The notes under the pieces were generated by a model, which was not told the origin of the DNA, searched no databases, and saw only the letters and a list, made by a program, of their open reading frames with translations. The position numbers were made by a program, and so were the translations under genes. Positions 1 to 9,917 of a DNA stretch of 64,000 nt are shown here, one piece after another; the stretch's first letter is position 1, and each line of letters starts with the position of its first letter. The stretch comes from Rosenbergiella metrosideri (GTDB taxonomy: Bacteria > Pseudomonadota > Gammaproteobacteria > Enterobacterales > Enterobacteriaceae). Location of the stretch: positions 1 through 64,000 of the forward strand of contig NZ_JALBCV010000007.1 in the NCBI RefSeq assembly GCF_022602565.1. Reading direction: 5' to 3'.

Positions 1-111
1 GCACTAGCGCGGTGGTCCCACCTGACCCCATGCCGAACTCAGAAGTGAAACGCCGTAGCGCCGATGGTAGTGTGGGGTCTCCCCATGCGAGAGTAGGGAA
101 CTGCCAGGCAT
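1..111 (+). rRNA. rrf: 5S ribosomal RNA (5' end cut by window edge)
   Basis: The sequence matches the enterobacterial 5S rRNA almost base for base from about its tenth nucleotide, including the central GACCCCATGCCGAACTCAG block, and ends at the CTGCCAGGCAT that pairs with the missing 5' end. It is the last gene of an rRNA operon entering from the left. A terminator follows about 12 bases later, and the next gene (mobA) faces it, as beside rrnA in E. coli. Confidence 0.97.
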
Positions 112-122
112 CCAATAAGTCG

Positions 123-151
123 AAAAGGCCATCCTCACGGATGGCCTTTTT
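123..151. terminator. Bidirectional terminator between 5S rRNA and mobA
   Basis: A 12-bp perfect stem (AAAAGGCCATCC with GGATGGCCTTTT) has a 4-base loop and runs of A and T on its two sides. It can therefore stop transcription from the rRNA operon on the plus strand and from mobA on the minus strand. Confidence 0.9.
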
Positions 152-165
152 GCATTGGATCTTTT

Positions 166-723
166 TTATTTTAACGATGCTTCATCATTCAAATTCGTAA
201 ATAAGGGAAGTTCTTCACTAAACTCCATTGCCCGTCCGTGGCGAGTAAAAAAATTAGTCACCTTCCGCTTTTCCTCTTGGTAAAGAAAATCGTGCAACTT
301 TCCCCTTAAGTCTCGATGAATTAGGCAGAACAGAGGATGATCTTGACCTTTTTGTCGTACCCAAGTGAGGGGCAAGTTATGGCGAACAGTGAATTCGTAG
401 AGTCGTTGCACGTAATCATTGGGAAACAATGGACTGTCACAAGGCGCAACGGCAAGCCATTCTGTTTCTATTGACTCTAATCCCACCTCTATACCCGCTA
501 AGGGACCAAGAAGAGTTTGTACCTTATCTTGAATGACAGGATATCCTCTCTGTTGATAGATCGAAATATGTCGATTTGCATTAATGGCCAAGTGACTGAC
601 TTGTGGCGCTAAATGCTCGATGACATGGTCAATTAACGCTTTCTCGTGCCACTGTTCGAGTCCCTTATCTTTCCCATTCATGCGCCGTCCCGCACCGCCC
701 GCCAAAATAATGCCACTGATCAC
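166..723 (-). CDS. mobA: Molybdenum cofactor guanylyltransferase MobA
   Basis: MobA transfers GMP from GTP to Mo-molybdopterin to make the bis-MGD cofactor of DMSO reductase-type enzymes in the cytoplasm. The N-terminus ILAGGAGRRMNGKDKGL is the nucleotide-binding signature of the family, and APCDSPLF around residue 95 carries the metal-binding Asp. The length of 185 residues is close to E. coli MobA (194). It lies between the 5S gene and srkA as in E. coli, but the usual partner mobB and yihD are not here. It is divergent from srkA. Confidence 0.93.
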   Translation of the reverse strand: MISGIILAGGAGRRMNGKDKGLEQWHEKALIDHVIEHLAPQVSHLAINANRHISIYQQRGYPVIQDKVQTLLGPLAGIEVGLESIETEWLAVAPCDSPLFPNDYVQRLYEFTVRHNLPLTWVRQKGQDHPLFCLIHRDLRGKLHDFLYQEEKRKVTNFFTRHGRAMEFSEELPLFTNLNDEASLK

Positions 724-818
724 AGTTAACCCTTATCAATTAATCGTTCAAATAATCAGACTGGCAAGCAGGGTTGATGGTATCCTGCTGCTCAGTTTTT
801 TACATTATTGCAGAGATT

Positions 819-1805
819 ATGATCCAACCGAGCTTCGATTTCCAAACACTTGATCCCGAAACCGTATTAGACTCGTTATGGAATACGGGGATACGCGTTG
901 ACTCGGGGTTAACCCCGCTCAATAGCTATGAAAACCGTGTCTGGCAATTTAGCGATGAAGACCGAAAGCGTTATGTGGCTAAATTCTATCGCCCACAGCG
1001 TTGGTCGCTTGAGCAGTTACATGAAGAACATCAATTCACGCAAGAACTCGCCGAGGCTAATCTTGCGGTCGCTGCGCCACTCAGTTTTCACGGAACCACT
1101 GTACAGCAAACAGAAGGTATTGCTTTTGCAGTCTTCCCCAGTTTGGGCGGGCGACAATATGAAATTGATAATTACGACCATCTTGAACAAGCTGCCCAAA
1201 CGTTAGCGAGTATTCATCACGTTGGCCGGCAATATCAATTCCGTCATCGACCGTCGTTGGGTCTTGATGAGTATTTTCATCAACCCTTGGCCTTACTAAA
1301 AGAAACATCACTCATCCCTGCAGCCTTAAAAGTGGATTTTATCGCCGCACTGAGTGAATTAGGAACGCAGTTAACTCGTCTGTGGCATACAGATTGGGAT
1401 GTCTTACGCTTACATGGCGATTGCCATCCCGGTAATATCTTATGGCGTGATGGACCGCTATTTGTCGATTTGGATGACGCGCGTAATGGTCCGGCCGTAC
1501 AAGATCTCTGGATGTTAGTCAGCGGTGACCTGAATGAACAACGAGTGCAATGGGATATTCTGCTAGAATGTTATACAGAGCTAACCGAGTTCAACATTAA
1601 TGAATTGTCACTGATTGAACCTTTACGTGCGATGCGCATGGTTTATTATCTAGCGTGGGTAGTCAGACGTTGGCAAGATCCTGCTTTTCCTAAAGCTTTT
1701 CCTTGGTTTGAAGAGGCTGATTTCTGGAGGCGGCAGATTGCAGAAATTCACGCGCAGACTGCGTTGTTACAATCGCCTCCCTCACTGATGATGCCTCAAT
1801 TTTGA
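819..1805 (+). CDS. srkA: Stress response kinase A (YihE/RdoA family)
   Basis: This Ser/Thr protein kinase with a choline-kinase-like fold is linked in E. coli to the Cpx response and to survival of stress-induced death. The ATG at 819 gives MIQPSFDFQTL, which aligns with the E. coli N-terminus; an in-frame upstream extension to 774 has no counterpart there. The invariant block GIRVDSGLTPLNSYENRV is present. The catalytic loop RLHGDCHPGNILW (about residue 197) and VDLDDARNGP (about 217) are intact. The product is 328 residues. dsbA follows after 25 bases, so the two probably share a transcript, as in E. coli. Confidence 0.94.
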   Translation: MIQPSFDFQTLDPETVLDSLWNTGIRVDSGLTPLNSYENRVWQFSDEDRKRYVAKFYRPQRWSLEQLHEEHQFTQELAEANLAVAAPLSFHGTTVQQTEGIAFAVFPSLGGRQYEIDNYDHLEQAAQTLASIHHVGRQYQFRHRPSLGLDEYFHQPLALLKETSLIPAALKVDFIAALSELGTQLTRLWHTDWDVLRLHGDCHPGNILWRDGPLFVDLDDARNGPAVQDLWMLVSGDLNEQRVQWDILLECYTELTEFNINELSLIEPLRAMRMVYYLAWVVRRWQDPAFPKAFPWFEEADFWRRQIAEIHAQTALLQSPPSLMMPQF

Positions 1806-1830
1806 ATGATAATTTGGAGATAAGTAAAAA

Positions 1831-2457
1831 ATGAAAAAAGTATTATTTGCTCTCTTTGGGGCAATGCTTGCCTTTGGTGCTTCTGCAGCAACCTTCACGG
1901 AAGGTAAGCAGTACCAGGCGATTGAAAAGCCGGTAAATGGTGCGCCAAAAGTTGTCGAATTTTTCTCATTTTTCTGCCCACACTGCTACGACTTTGAACG
2001 GACGTATAAAATCAATCAAGCGGTTGAACAGGGGCTTCCTGCGAATGTGAAATTAACACGTTACCATGTTGATTTCTTAGGCGGCGACTACGGTCCAATC
2101 CTGACCCATGCTTGGGCAGTTGCTATGGCACTAGGTGTAGAAGATAAAGTCATGGATCCTATCTTCGATGGCCTGCAAAAGTCTCAAACCATTAAAGATC
2201 AACAAAGCCTAAAAGACGTCTTTGTCAAAGCTGCGGGTATTACTCCTGAAGCTTATGACTCGGCATGGAATAGCTTTGCTGTGAAAGCACTGGTCAGCCA
2301 GCAAGAAAAAGCCGCGACTGATTTTGATATCAATGGTGTTCCTGCACTGTTCATCAATGGGAAATACCAAATCAATAATGCCGGGCTTGATACGAGTTCA
2401 CTACCTAACTTCTCAGCGGATTATGTTAACGTCACGAAGTTTTTGCTGAATAAATAA
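1831..2457 (+). CDS. dsbA: Thiol:disulfide interchange protein DsbA
   Basis: This periplasmic oxidase introduces disulfide bonds into exported proteins and is re-oxidised by DsbB. A 19-20 residue signal peptide (MKKVLFALFGAMLAFGASAA) is followed by a thioredoxin fold with an inserted helical domain. The active site is FFCPHCYDFE near residue 50, and the cis-proline loop GVPALFINGKY is near residue 170. The length of 208 is exactly that of the E. coli enzyme. It lies directly downstream of srkA with a good ribosome site (GGAGATAAG). Confidence 0.97.
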   Translation: MKKVLFALFGAMLAFGASAATFTEGKQYQAIEKPVNGAPKVVEFFSFFCPHCYDFERTYKINQAVEQGLPANVKLTRYHVDFLGGDYGPILTHAWAVAMALGVEDKVMDPIFDGLQKSQTIKDQQSLKDVFVKAAGITPEAYDSAWNSFAVKALVSQQEKAATDFDINGVPALFINGKYQINNAGLDTSSLPNFSADYVNVTKFLLNK

Positions 2458-2464
2458 GCGTAAT

Positions 2465-2498
2465 CCCTCTGAATACTCAGTTGTTCAGGGGGTTATCC
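2465..2498 (+). terminator. Probable terminator after dsbA
   Basis: CCCTCTGAA pairs with TTCAGGGGG (9 bp with one G-U) eight bases after the dsbA stop. The following T-tract is poor (TTATCCTATTC), so efficiency is uncertain. Confidence 0.5.
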
Positions 2499-2665
2499 TA
2501 TTCTGAATAAGAAACTCGATCCTTTTATTCACAGAAGTGTAACCCGGTAATTATGTAAGGAAACATTGAAGATCTAATTTAACATTATGTTTTAAATGAT
2601 TTTTATCTAGAAAAACTGTATGTTTTGGTCAATTTGTAATTAACGTAATAAATAGATCCACAGAG

Positions 2666-2769
2666 TTATCCACAGGATCTTAGACCTAATTTTCTTTATA
2701 TGTGATCATGCCAGTCACTGACATGTTCAACATTCATTCTATTCTGTGGCATGCTAACGCTTATCCACG
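2666..2769 (+). promoter_or_regulatory. DnaA boxes upstream of polA
   Basis: A perfect DnaA box TTATCCACA lies at 2666-2674 and a near-perfect one (TTATCCACG) at 2761-2769, in the 335-base non-coding stretch (2458-2792) between dsbA and polA. DnaA boxes upstream of polA are known in E. coli, where DnaA stimulates polA expression. The rest of the gap is AT-rich with several GATC sites, and the yihF and yihG genes found here in E. coli are absent. Confidence 0.6.
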
Positions 2770-2792
2770 GCCCAACTCAGAAATTAATACCT

Positions 2793-5570
2793 ATGGCTCA
2801 AATCGCACCAAACCCGCTGATCCTAATAGATGGTTCTTCTTATCTCTACCGAGCGTTCCATGCTTTCCCGCCGCTCACTAATGCTGCGGGGGAACCGACA
2901 GGGGCGATGTATGGCGTGCTAAATATGCTGCGTAGCCTATTACTGCAATACCAGCCTAGTCATGTTGCCGTCGTATTCGATGCCAAAGGGAAAACCTTTC
3001 GTGATGAGCTGTTCGCTGAATATAAATCACACCGCCCTCCCATGCCGGACGATCTACGCTCGCAAATCGAACCTTTGCACCAGATGGTTAAAGCGATAGG
3101 CTTACCGTTACTCGCTGTATCTGGCGTTGAAGCTGATGACGTTATCGGTACGCTGGCCCGTCAAGCGGAGCAAGAAGGGCGGGATGTATTGATCAGTACT
3201 GGTGATAAAGATATGGCACAACTGGTTAGCCCCCATATCACTCTTATCAACACTATGAACAATACCGTTCTTGGCCCAGAAGAAGTTAACGAGAAATACG
3301 GTATTCCTCCAGAGCTGATTATTGATTATTTGGCATTAATGGGTGACTCGTCCGATAATATTCCTGGTGTACCGGGTGTAGGTGAAAAGACTGCTCAGGC
3401 GTTATTACAAGGGTTGGGAAGTCTAAATACCATCTATGCCGATCTCGATAAAGTCGCTAGCCTAAGTTTTCGCGGGGCGAAAACCATGGGTAAAAAATTG
3501 GCCGAAAATCAAGAAATGGCCATGCTCTCCTATCAACTTGCTACAATTAAAACCGATGTTGAGTTAGCGCTCACCTGTGAGCAACTGAAGGTCGGCCCGA
3601 TGGATCAAACACTTTTGCTCGACCTGTTTGCCCGCTATGAATTTAAACGTTGGCTAGGTGATGTGGAAAATAACCGCTGGCTAAGTGGTAAGTCGACCTC
3701 AAAGGCCACAAATACTGCACCGGTAGAAGCGGCCCCTGTACCTGAAATCAGTTTATCTTCCGATAACTACCAAACGATTTTTGATCAGACGTTACTGGAT
3801 GAGTGGCTTGTTAAGCTGAAAAATAGTGAGCTGTTTTCTTTTGATTTAGAAACGACCTCTCTAGATTCTTACTCTGCTGAAATTGTCGGTCTCTCTTTCG
3901 CTACAGCTGCAGGCGAGGCGGCTTATCTCCCTGTGGCCCACGACTACTTGGATGCCCCTGAGCAACTCAACCGCGACGACGTCCTGGCTCAGTTTACGCC
4001 ATTATTAGAAGACGAGAATGTGGTAAAAGTTGGCCAGAATCTAAAGTATGACCGTGGCGTACTGCTTAACTATGGCATTGAATTGAAAGGTATTCGTTTC
4101 GATACCATGCTGGAGTCTTATCTCTATAACAGTGTGGCCGGTAAACACGATATGGATAGCCTCTCACAACGTTGGTTAGGCCATAAGACGATCACCTTTG
4201 AAGAGATTGCTGGCAAAGGCAAAAAGCAGCTGACTTTTAATCAAATAGCCCTTGAGCAAGCCGCTCAGTATGCAGCGGAAGATGCCGATGTCACGCTACA
4301 GCTGCATCAGAAAATCTGGCCTTTATTAGAAAATGAAGCGGGACCTAAAAAAGTCTTCGACGAAATCGAGATGCCACTCGTACCTGTGATCTCGAAAATC
4401 GAGCGCAATGGCGTATTAATTGAGCCGCTGATTCTTTCGGCACACTCTCAAGAGTTGGCGCAGCGCCTCGAAGAATTGGAGAAGAAAGCGCACGAGCTGG
4501 CAGGGGAAAGCTTTAATCTCTCATCGCCTAAACAGTTACAGACGATCCTTTTTGAAAAACAGGGTATTAAGCCGACGAAAAAAACCCCAGGTGGTGCGCC
4601 TTCAACCAGTGAAGAAGTCCTGGCCGAGCTAGCGCTTGATCACCCGTTACCTAAAGTGATTCTTGAGCACCGTGGTCTCTCGAAACTAAAATCGACCTAT
4701 ACCGATAAGCTGCCTCTTATGATTAGCCCGATTACGGGTCGCTTACATACTTCTTATCATCAGGCTGTTACCGCAACAGGACGCCTCTCGTCGACCGATC
4801 CAAATCTTCAGAATATACCGGTGCGTAACGATGAAGGTCGGCGCATTCGCCAAGCGTTTATTGCCGCCCCTGGCCATAAAATTTTGGCGGCGGACTATTC
4901 GCAAATTGAACTACGGATTATGGCGCACCTTTCACAAGATAAAGGCTTGTTACAAGCCTTCGCCCAAGGTGAAGATATCCACCGAGCCACGGCTTCAGAA
5001 GTCTTCGGTACCCCACTCGATAAGGTGACTGGCGAACAACGCCGTAGTGCCAAAGCAATTAACTTTGGACTGATTTATGGCATGAGCTCGTTCGGGCTAT
5101 CTCGCCAATTAGGGATAGCCCCGGGTGAAGCGAAGAAGTATATGGACCTCTACTTCGAGCGTTACCCAGGTGTCTTGACCTATATGGAAACTACACGTCA
5201 AAGTGCGGCGGAAAAAGGGTATGTTGAAACCCTCGAAGGACGCCGACTCTATTTGCCTGACATTAAGTCGAACAATGCGATTCGCCGCAAAGCTGCGGAG
5301 CGGGCGGCGATCAATGCGCCAATGCAGGGTACCGCAGCCGATATTATCAAACGTGCGATGATCGGTGTTGATCACTGGTTGGCGACTCAAGATCCCGACC
5401 GTATCAAGATGATCATGCAAGTACACGATGAATTGGTATTTGAAGTGCATGAAGACTTGGTCGATAGTGCGACGCAAAAAGTACGCGAAATTATGGAAAA
5501 CTGCGTCACGCTAGCGGTACCTCTACAAGTGGATACCGGCTTAGGTGATAACTGGGATCAGGCGCATTAA
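2793..5570 (+). CDS. polA: DNA polymerase I
   Basis: This repair and Okazaki-fragment polymerase has three domains: 5'-3' flap exonuclease (about 1-290), 3'-5' proofreading exonuclease (about 325-515) and family A polymerase (about 515-925). The proofreading D-x-E is present (FDLETTSLD, about residue 350). Polymerase motif A is [16 protein letters not shown] (about 700) and motif C is VHDELVFEV (about 877). The ATG at 2793 gives [20 protein letters not shown], which aligns with the E. coli start; an upstream in-frame ATG at 2751 would add 14 unsupported residues. The product is 925 residues (928 in E. coli). The Spot 42 gene that follows polA in E. coli is not present; dcyD follows after 16 bases. 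Confidence 0.97.
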   Translation: MAQIAPNPLILIDGSSYLYRAFHAFPPLTNAAGEPTGAMYGVLNMLRSLLLQYQPSHVAVVFDAKGKTFRDELFAEYKSHRPPMPDDLRSQIEPLHQMVKAIGLPLLAVSGVEADDVIGTLARQAEQEGRDVLISTGDKDMAQLVSPHITLINTMNNTVLGPEEVNEKYGIPPELIIDYLALMGDSSDNIPGVPGVGEKTAQALLQGLGSLNTIYADLDKVASLSFRGAKTMGKKLAENQEMAMLSYQLATIKTDVELALTCEQLKVGPMDQTLLLDLFARYEFKRWLGDVENNRWLSGKSTSKATNTAPVEAAPVPEISLSSDNYQTIFDQTLLDEWLVKLKNSELFSFDLETTSLDSYSAEIVGLSFATAAGEAAYLPVAHDYLDAPEQLNRDDVLAQFTPLLEDENVVKVGQNLKYDRGVLLNYGIELKGIRFDTMLESYLYNSVAGKHDMDSLSQRWLGHKTITFEEIAGKGKKQLTFNQIALEQAAQYAAEDADVTLQLHQKIWPLLENEAGPKKVFDEIEMPLVPVISKIERNGVLIEPLILSAHSQELAQRLEELEKKAHELAGESFNLSSPKQLQTILFEKQGIKPTKKTPGGAPSTSEEVLAELALDHPLPKVILEHRGLSKLKSTYTDKLPLMISPITGRLHTSYHQAVTATGRLSSTDPNLQNIPVRNDEGRRIRQAFIAAPGHKILAADYSQIELRIMAHLSQDKGLLQAFAQGEDIHRATASEVFGTPLDKVTGEQRRSAKAINFGLIYGMSSFGLSRQLGIAPGEAKKYMDLYFERYPGVLTYMETTRQSAAEKGYVETLEGRRLYLPDIKSNNAIRRKAAERAAINAPMQGTAADIIKRAMIGVDHWLATQDPDRIKMIMQVHDELVFEVHEDLVDSATQKVREIMENCVTLAVPLQVDTGLGDNWDQAH

Positions 5571-5586
5571 GCGAGAAAGTGAAACA

Positions 5587-6555
5587 ATGTTAATCGATAA
5601 TTACCCGAAAATAGAGCTGGTTGGCGCGCCGACCCCCATTGAGTACCTACCGCGGCTATCCGATTATGCGGAACGCGATATCTACATGAAACGCGATGAT
5701 CTGACCCCCCTAGGATTAGGGGGGAATAAGCTACGTAAACTCGAGTTCCTCGCCGCACAAGCTTTGCAAGAAGGAGCGGATGTTTTGCTCACCGCAGGTG
5801 CGATCCAGTCTAATCATGTTAGACAGACCGCGGCAGTGGCGGCGAAACTAGGCCTAAAATGTATGGCGATTTTAGAGAATCCTCTGGAGGACGCGCCGGA
5901 AGGTTATCAGCATAATGGCAATCGTTTATTACTCGACTTATTAGGCGTCAATGTTTTACCCGCACAGGTTGGACACTCTCTCGCCGAACAGCTGAACACG
6001 CAAGCAGAATTACTGCAAGCACAAGGATTCCGTCCTTATGTTGTACCGGTAGGCGGCTCGAATACCTTGGGGAGTTTGGGATACGTTGGGTGTGCGCAAG
6101 AAATTATGCATCAAGTGGCTGATATTCCCGACCTTGCTGCGGTCATCGTCGCATCAGGTAGCGGTGGCACACATGCTGGTCTGTCAGTGGGTCTGGAACA
6201 CTATCTTCCACAGGTTTCTTTGGTGGGGGTGACGGTTTCGCGCAGTCAGGCGCAGCAGCAGTCGATTGTTGATACGCTACGTCAATCTTTAGCGGAGACA
6301 CTGAACGTGAAAGTGAAACAGCCACTCGAGTTGTGGGATGACTTTTACGCACCCGGCTACGGCTATACCAATGATAGCGGTAACGATGCGCTGAATTTAC
6401 TGGCCCAGCTGGAAGGGATCTTCCTTGACCCCGTTTATACAGCGAAAGCAATGGCAGCGATGTTATCGGGGATTAACAGTCAACGTTTTGCTGGCAGTGG
6501 CCCATTACTATTTATCCATACGGGGGGGGCGCCAGCGCTCTTTGCCTACTCCTGA
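5587..6555 (+). CDS. dcyD: D-cysteine desulfhydrase
   Basis: This PLP-dependent enzyme converts D-cysteine to pyruvate, ammonia and H2S. The family signatures [15 protein letters not shown] and [20 protein letters not shown] (with the PLP lysine in GGNKLRK) and [20 protein letters not shown] align closely with E. coli DcyD, and the C-terminus [14 protein letters not shown] is conserved. The ATG at 5587 is chosen because [17 protein letters not shown] matches the family start and GCGAGAAAGTG lies before it. The product is 322 residues. In E. coli dcyD sits beside fliY, so its place after polA is unusual. The 3' end overlaps the convergent blc gene by 10 bases. Confidence 0.93.
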   Translation: MLIDNYPKIELVGAPTPIEYLPRLSDYAERDIYMKRDDLTPLGLGGNKLRKLEFLAAQALQEGADVLLTAGAIQSNHVRQTAAVAAKLGLKCMAILENPLEDAPEGYQHNGNRLLLDLLGVNVLPAQVGHSLAEQLNTQAELLQAQGFRPYVVPVGGSNTLGSLGYVGCAQEIMHQVADIPDLAAVIVASGSGGTHAGLSVGLEHYLPQVSLVGVTVSRSQAQQQSIVDTLRQSLAETLNVKVKQPLELWDDFYAPGYGYTNDSGNDALNLLAQLEGIFLDPVYTAKAMAAMLSGINSQRFAGSGPLLFIHTGGAPALFAYS

Positions 6556-7079
6556 TCGGTCCACAGTAATTGGTCAATAGCGAATCCCGCCTGCTTGGCT
6601 TTCATTAAGAGCGTCTGACGCGATGTAGCGGTTAAGTGAGGCTGGCGGGAGAGGATCCAGAGATAACTTCTGTCGGGTCCGCAGACTAAGGCCGTTTGGT
6701 AATCATTATCCAAGGCAATTACGTTATAGCTGGCATAGAAAGGCCCAAAAAATGACACTTTCAATGCTGCGCGGTCACGACTTCCGGTGAAGCGGGCCTT
6801 ACCGATACTCTCAGACCACTGTCCTTTTTTAGGGTTAAACCCACGGTTTATAACGGTGACAGTGCCATCGTTTTGTAAACGGTATGTTGCTGTAACGTGG
6901 GTGAGACCTTTTTCAAACCGATTCTCAAGCCTTGCGACCTCAAACCACTTACCTTGATACTTCTCGATATCAAATGGCGTGACGGGGTTGACCCCCGAAG
7001 GAGGCGTCATAGTTTGACAGGCTGACAGGAGTGCGAGAGAACCCAAGCCAATAAGGGGTAACAGCAGTTTATATTTCAT
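6546..7079 (-). CDS. blc: Outer-membrane lipocalin Blc
   Basis: This lipoprotein lipocalin binds fatty acids or lysophospholipids at the outer membrane and is tied in E. coli to envelope stress. The signal peptide ends in a lipobox (LLSAC, Cys about 21), followed by the lipocalin G-x-W block [16 protein letters not shown] and the conserved [28 protein letters not shown]. The length of 177 matches the family. It is convergent with and overlaps dcyD. The ribosome site is weak. Confidence 0.93.
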   Translation of the reverse strand: MKYKLLLPLIGLGSLALLSACQTMTPPSGVNPVTPFDIEKYQGKWFEVARLENRFEKGLTHVTATYRLQNDGTVTVINRGFNPKKGQWSESIGKARFTGSRDRAALKVSFFGPFYASYNVIALDNDYQTALVCGPDRSYLWILSRQPHLTATSRQTLLMKAKQAGFAIDQLLWTDQE

Positions 7080-7104
7080 CTTCTATTGCCTTATTTAGGT
7101 GTCG

Positions 7105-7758
7105 TTAAAGTGTTTCTTTAGTCCCATCATAGAGGTGAAGAGATAATTCGCTTTTATAAAATTCGCCGAGAAAAACATCTTCTACAGTCAACGATTTCTC
7201 TTTGAGCTTTTCCGTAAGCCACTCCTCATCCTTCTCGATGATTTCTAAACCATTTTGGCGTATTTCGCCGGTCTTGATTACCAATACTGAAAACATTGTC
7301 GCTTCTTTAGTGATGACGCTCAATTGTCCACCCGGTTCAACTTGTGCGTAGCGAACCTCTTCGAAGGAGTTAATGCCTAAGGAGTGAAGTTGTGAGGTTA
7401 GACTCACAATATCCAGCTTATTTCGACTTTTAAGTATGTTCTCCAGGATAAAATTACCATTTTTCATGATAGGAATCGGATCACCAATCGTAATGGTACG
7501 TATTACCGAGATATGCTTACTCGCGAAATTTAGCGCGCTAATCAATAACACCCCGAGCAGCAGCAAAATGACATACTGCTGCAGGGGGATCGTGTCGCTA
7601 TAAATCACCCCGCCAATAATGCCACCCAATACAAAGTTACCGATAAAATCGATCGGCGTCATCTGTGACAGTTGGGTCTTACCGGTAAGATTGAGGTGAG
7701 CGATGAGAACGCAGAAGCCAATCAGTAATTTGAGGAAAGTAAATTCGTAATACTCCAC
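7105..7758 (-). CDS. DUF421/YetF-family membrane protein
   Basis: Residues 1-80 hold about three hydrophobic helices, and the rest is a soluble domain with the family features GDPIPIMKNGNFILENILKSR, SLTSQLHSLGI and VRYAQVEPGGQLSVI. This is the YetF/YcaP-type architecture, whose cellular role is not established. The length of 217 is normal. It lies 25 bases upstream of blc on the same strand, so the two may be co-transcribed. Confidence 0.85.
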   Translation of the reverse strand: MEYYEFTFLKLLIGFCVLIAHLNLTGKTQLSQMTPIDFIGNFVLGGIIGGVIYSDTIPLQQYVILLLLGVLLISALNFASKHISVIRTITIGDPIPIMKNGNFILENILKSRNKLDIVSLTSQLHSLGINSFEEVRYAQVEPGGQLSVITKEATMFSVLVIKTGEIRQNGLEIIEKDEEWLTEKLKEKSLTVEDVFLGEFYKSELSLHLYDGTKETL

Positions 7759-7831
7759 AAATTATCCTTACTAATTTGATCAATGAATGACTCTAAGGAT
7801 AATACAAATTGTCGAGCAGAGAGAAGATAAG

Positions 7832-7866
7832 GAAAAATTGTTCCCAATAAAAATCTTACTGGGAAC
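7832..7866 (-). terminator. Terminator after the YceI-like gene
   Basis: On the minus strand GTTCCCA pairs with TGGGAAC (7840-7846 with 7860-7866), followed by AATTTTTCC. It lies 10 bases after the stop of the YceI-family gene. Confidence 0.75.
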
Positions 7867-7876
7867 CAGAAGGGGA

Positions 7877-8461
7877 TTACTTAGCGTAGGCTTCCGTCGA
7901 AATGTTCAGGTTAATGGCATCGCTTACCGCAGGAACATATTTATCAATACCAAATGCTGAACGCTGTAACGTGCCGCTTGCATCAAACCCAACCGCTTGC
8001 TTTTTCACCATCGCGTGTTCACCGATCTTATTGAGGGTGGCATGCAGGGTAACGGGCTTAGTGACCCCTTTCAGTGTGAGATTTCCCTCAACGTCGTACT
8101 TGTGTTCGCCGCGTGGGATCACCTTGGTACTCGTAAAGGTGGCTGTGGTATATTTTGTGGTATCGAAGTAATCGCTACCTTGGAACTCTTTAGTTAAGGC
8201 CGGTACATGAGTATCGATATTACTGACTGGAATAGAGACTTGTACCGATGATGTAGCAGGATGTTGCGGATCAAATTTTATCACCCCCGTTGCGCCTGGA
8301 ATATCAGCAGTTGGATGCGAAAATCCAAAATGATCCCAACTCACTACAATCGAAGTGTGGGCGGTATCTAATTGGTAGTCTACTGCCGCCGCGTGGGAGG
8401 TTGCGCTATATAGCGCGCTGACTGCAACAAAAGGTAAGAGAACGGCGCTGATTTTTTTCAT
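7877..8461 (-). CDS. YceI-family periplasmic lipid-binding protein
   Basis: A signal peptide of about 24 residues (MKKISAVLLPFVAVSALYSA..SHAAA) precedes a YceI lipocalin-like domain. Supporting features are YQLDTAHTSIVVSWDHFGFSHP, the middle DYFDTTKYTTATFTSTKV and the end DAINLNISTEAYAK. These proteins bind polyisoprenoid-like lipids in the periplasm; the physiological role is uncertain. The length of 194 is close to E. coli YceI (191). The cytochrome b561 gene yceJ usually beside yceI is absent. It is flanked by terminators, so probably monocistronic. Confidence 0.9.
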   Translation of the reverse strand: MKKISAVLLPFVAVSALYSATSHAAAVDYQLDTAHTSIVVSWDHFGFSHPTADIPGATGVIKFDPQHPATSSVQVSIPVSNIDTHVPALTKEFQGSDYFDTTKYTTATFTSTKVIPRGEHKYDVEGNLTLKGVTKPVTLHATLNKIGEHAMVKKQAVGFDASGTLQRSAFGIDKYVPAVSDAINLNISTEAYAK

Positions 8462-8590
8462 TATTTTCTATCCTGTGTAGGGTCAATTTATTAATCATGG
8501 CTTATTTATTGATTAACAGATAGTTAATAGTTTTGTACTCTTAGTTCAAATAAATTGTTCGATTTAATGACAGTCTTCACAGCACTATAT

Positions 8591-8616
8591 AAAAAAGGGT
8601 GCCTAAGTAGGCACCC
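8591..8616 (-). terminator. Terminator after the OprD-like porin gene
   Basis: On the minus strand GGGTGCCT-ACTT-AGGCACCC is an 8-bp perfect stem followed by TTTTTT. It lies 8 bases after the porin stop and ends the purine operon. Confidence 0.92.
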
Positions 8617-8623
8617 GAAACGG

Positions 8624-9889
8624 TTAGAAATCGTATTGCAAGGCAACGCGGTTCTGCCAGAAGTTTTTCTTATAGAGCGGTGATGTCTGAACGCCGACAA
8701 AATCGCTCAGGCTCAGGCCTTTGAGTGCACCACCGAAGCTATAAATACCATAAATAAGGTACTCAGACTGACGTAAACTACCATTGCTATTAGCCGGTTT
8801 AAGATCCATCCATGAGTAGTGGGTTCCTAGGGTCACTTGCTCTGTCGGGCTATAATTCAAGCTGGTGGCCCAAGCGTTTCCATTCCCGAGATCTTGAGTA
8901 CTGGTGAAGAAGGGTTGAGCGAAATAAGGGCCGGAAGAAGTGTTATGTGAATAAGGGGTCACAAGAGGGTATTGATGGCCGCTGGCATTGTTCGCCAAGT
9001 AGTCGTAGCCGACTTTCCAGTTCAGGTTACTCAGCAGATTGACAGAAAGCTGCCAGCCAATGCTCTGGCTGTTCACCGGGCCTGCTAAATCTTTTCCGTT
9101 ACCCGTGCCGCGAAGATACTGGATACCGAAATCGGGCTGCAAGGGCGCTTGGTTCCATTGGGCATGACCTTCGGTATAAAAGATATCACTGTAGTCGTTA
9201 TAATTTTCGTACCACGCAACGCCGTTTAAGTGAACATCATTAATATCCCAATGATGTCCGGCCCCCAGTGACCACATACCATTAGTCTTTTCATCAGAAC
9301 CATAGGCAGTATAACGCTGTTGGCGATCTGAACCCCAAGATTTGTAACGGAAGACTTTAGTTGCCCGAATAAAATCTTCACCATGGCCATATTCGGCATC
9401 AATCGCTTGATAAATTATTGGCGTTATACGCCAGTCGTAATTCCCTAAGAAGGGAGTATCGAGTTGTTGGTTACCTGCGGTGATTCGAAAATCATCATTA
9501 CGCCACTGCAACCATGCTTCGCCAATATTGGTTTGGTTATCGCCGAGTTCACTGACGGTCTTGCTAGCTGACCCATGGTTAATACCCCGCACAAATATAC
9601 CGCTAACCCCAAGGTTAAATCCATCGAGTGGCGCCGTCTCATATTTTAGGAACCCCCCGTAACTGATGGTGTCTTGGTTCAGCCCCTGAGTAAAGTAGGC
9701 ATTATGGGTCGAATAGTACACTGAACGTACACTACCGCTGACCTTACCCTGGGTAATCGCCTCTTCCAGCGTCGAGGCCGAGTTGGTATCAGCGGTGGCG
9801 GCATAACCAAACAGTGGGACTAACGCAGTTAATACCAAATAGCGGCTAAGTCCACGCGTGCGATGAGATAATGATGAGTGTGTCTGCAT
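8624..9889 (-). CDS. OprD-family outer-membrane porin
   Basis: This 421-residue beta-barrel has an extended N-terminal signal region (about 33 residues, hydrophobic core LVLTALVPLFGYAA), then GSVRSVYYSTHNAYFTQGL, repeated alternating strands and the aromatic C-terminus VALQYDF recognised by the Bam machine. The pattern fits the OprD/chitoporin-like specific porins. The start at 9889 has AGGGA six bases upstream. It starts 28 bases after the purine deaminase stop on the same strand and is last in that operon, so it may supply purines or related compounds; this is inferred from position only. Confidence 0.85.
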   Translation of the reverse strand: MQTHSSLSHRTRGLSRYLVLTALVPLFGYAATADTNSASTLEEAITQGKVSGSVRSVYYSTHNAYFTQGLNQDTISYGGFLKYETAPLDGFNLGVSGIFVRGINHGSASKTVSELGDNQTNIGEAWLQWRNDDFRITAGNQQLDTPFLGNYDWRITPIIYQAIDAEYGHGEDFIRATKVFRYKSWGSDRQQRYTAYGSDEKTNGMWSLGAGHHWDINDVHLNGVAWYENYNDYSDIFYTEGHAQWNQAPLQPDFGIQYLRGTGNGKDLAGPVNSQSIGWQLSVNLLSNLNWKVGYDYLANNASGHQYPLVTPYSHNTSSGPYFAQPFFTSTQDLGNGNAWATSLNYSPTEQVTLGTHYSWMDLKPANSNGSLRQSEYLIYGIYSFGGALKGLSLSDFVGVQTSPLYKKNFWQNRVALQYDF

Positions 9890-9917
9890 GTTATTCCCTA
9901 CCTGAATAAAATTATTG

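Noticed and set aside
2640-2690. Resemblance of the polA leader (CAGAGTTATCCACAGGATC) to the end of E. coli oriC
   Set aside because: It is only one perfect DnaA box with a nearby GATC; there are no AT-rich 13-mers or box cluster, and the known polA regulation explains it better.
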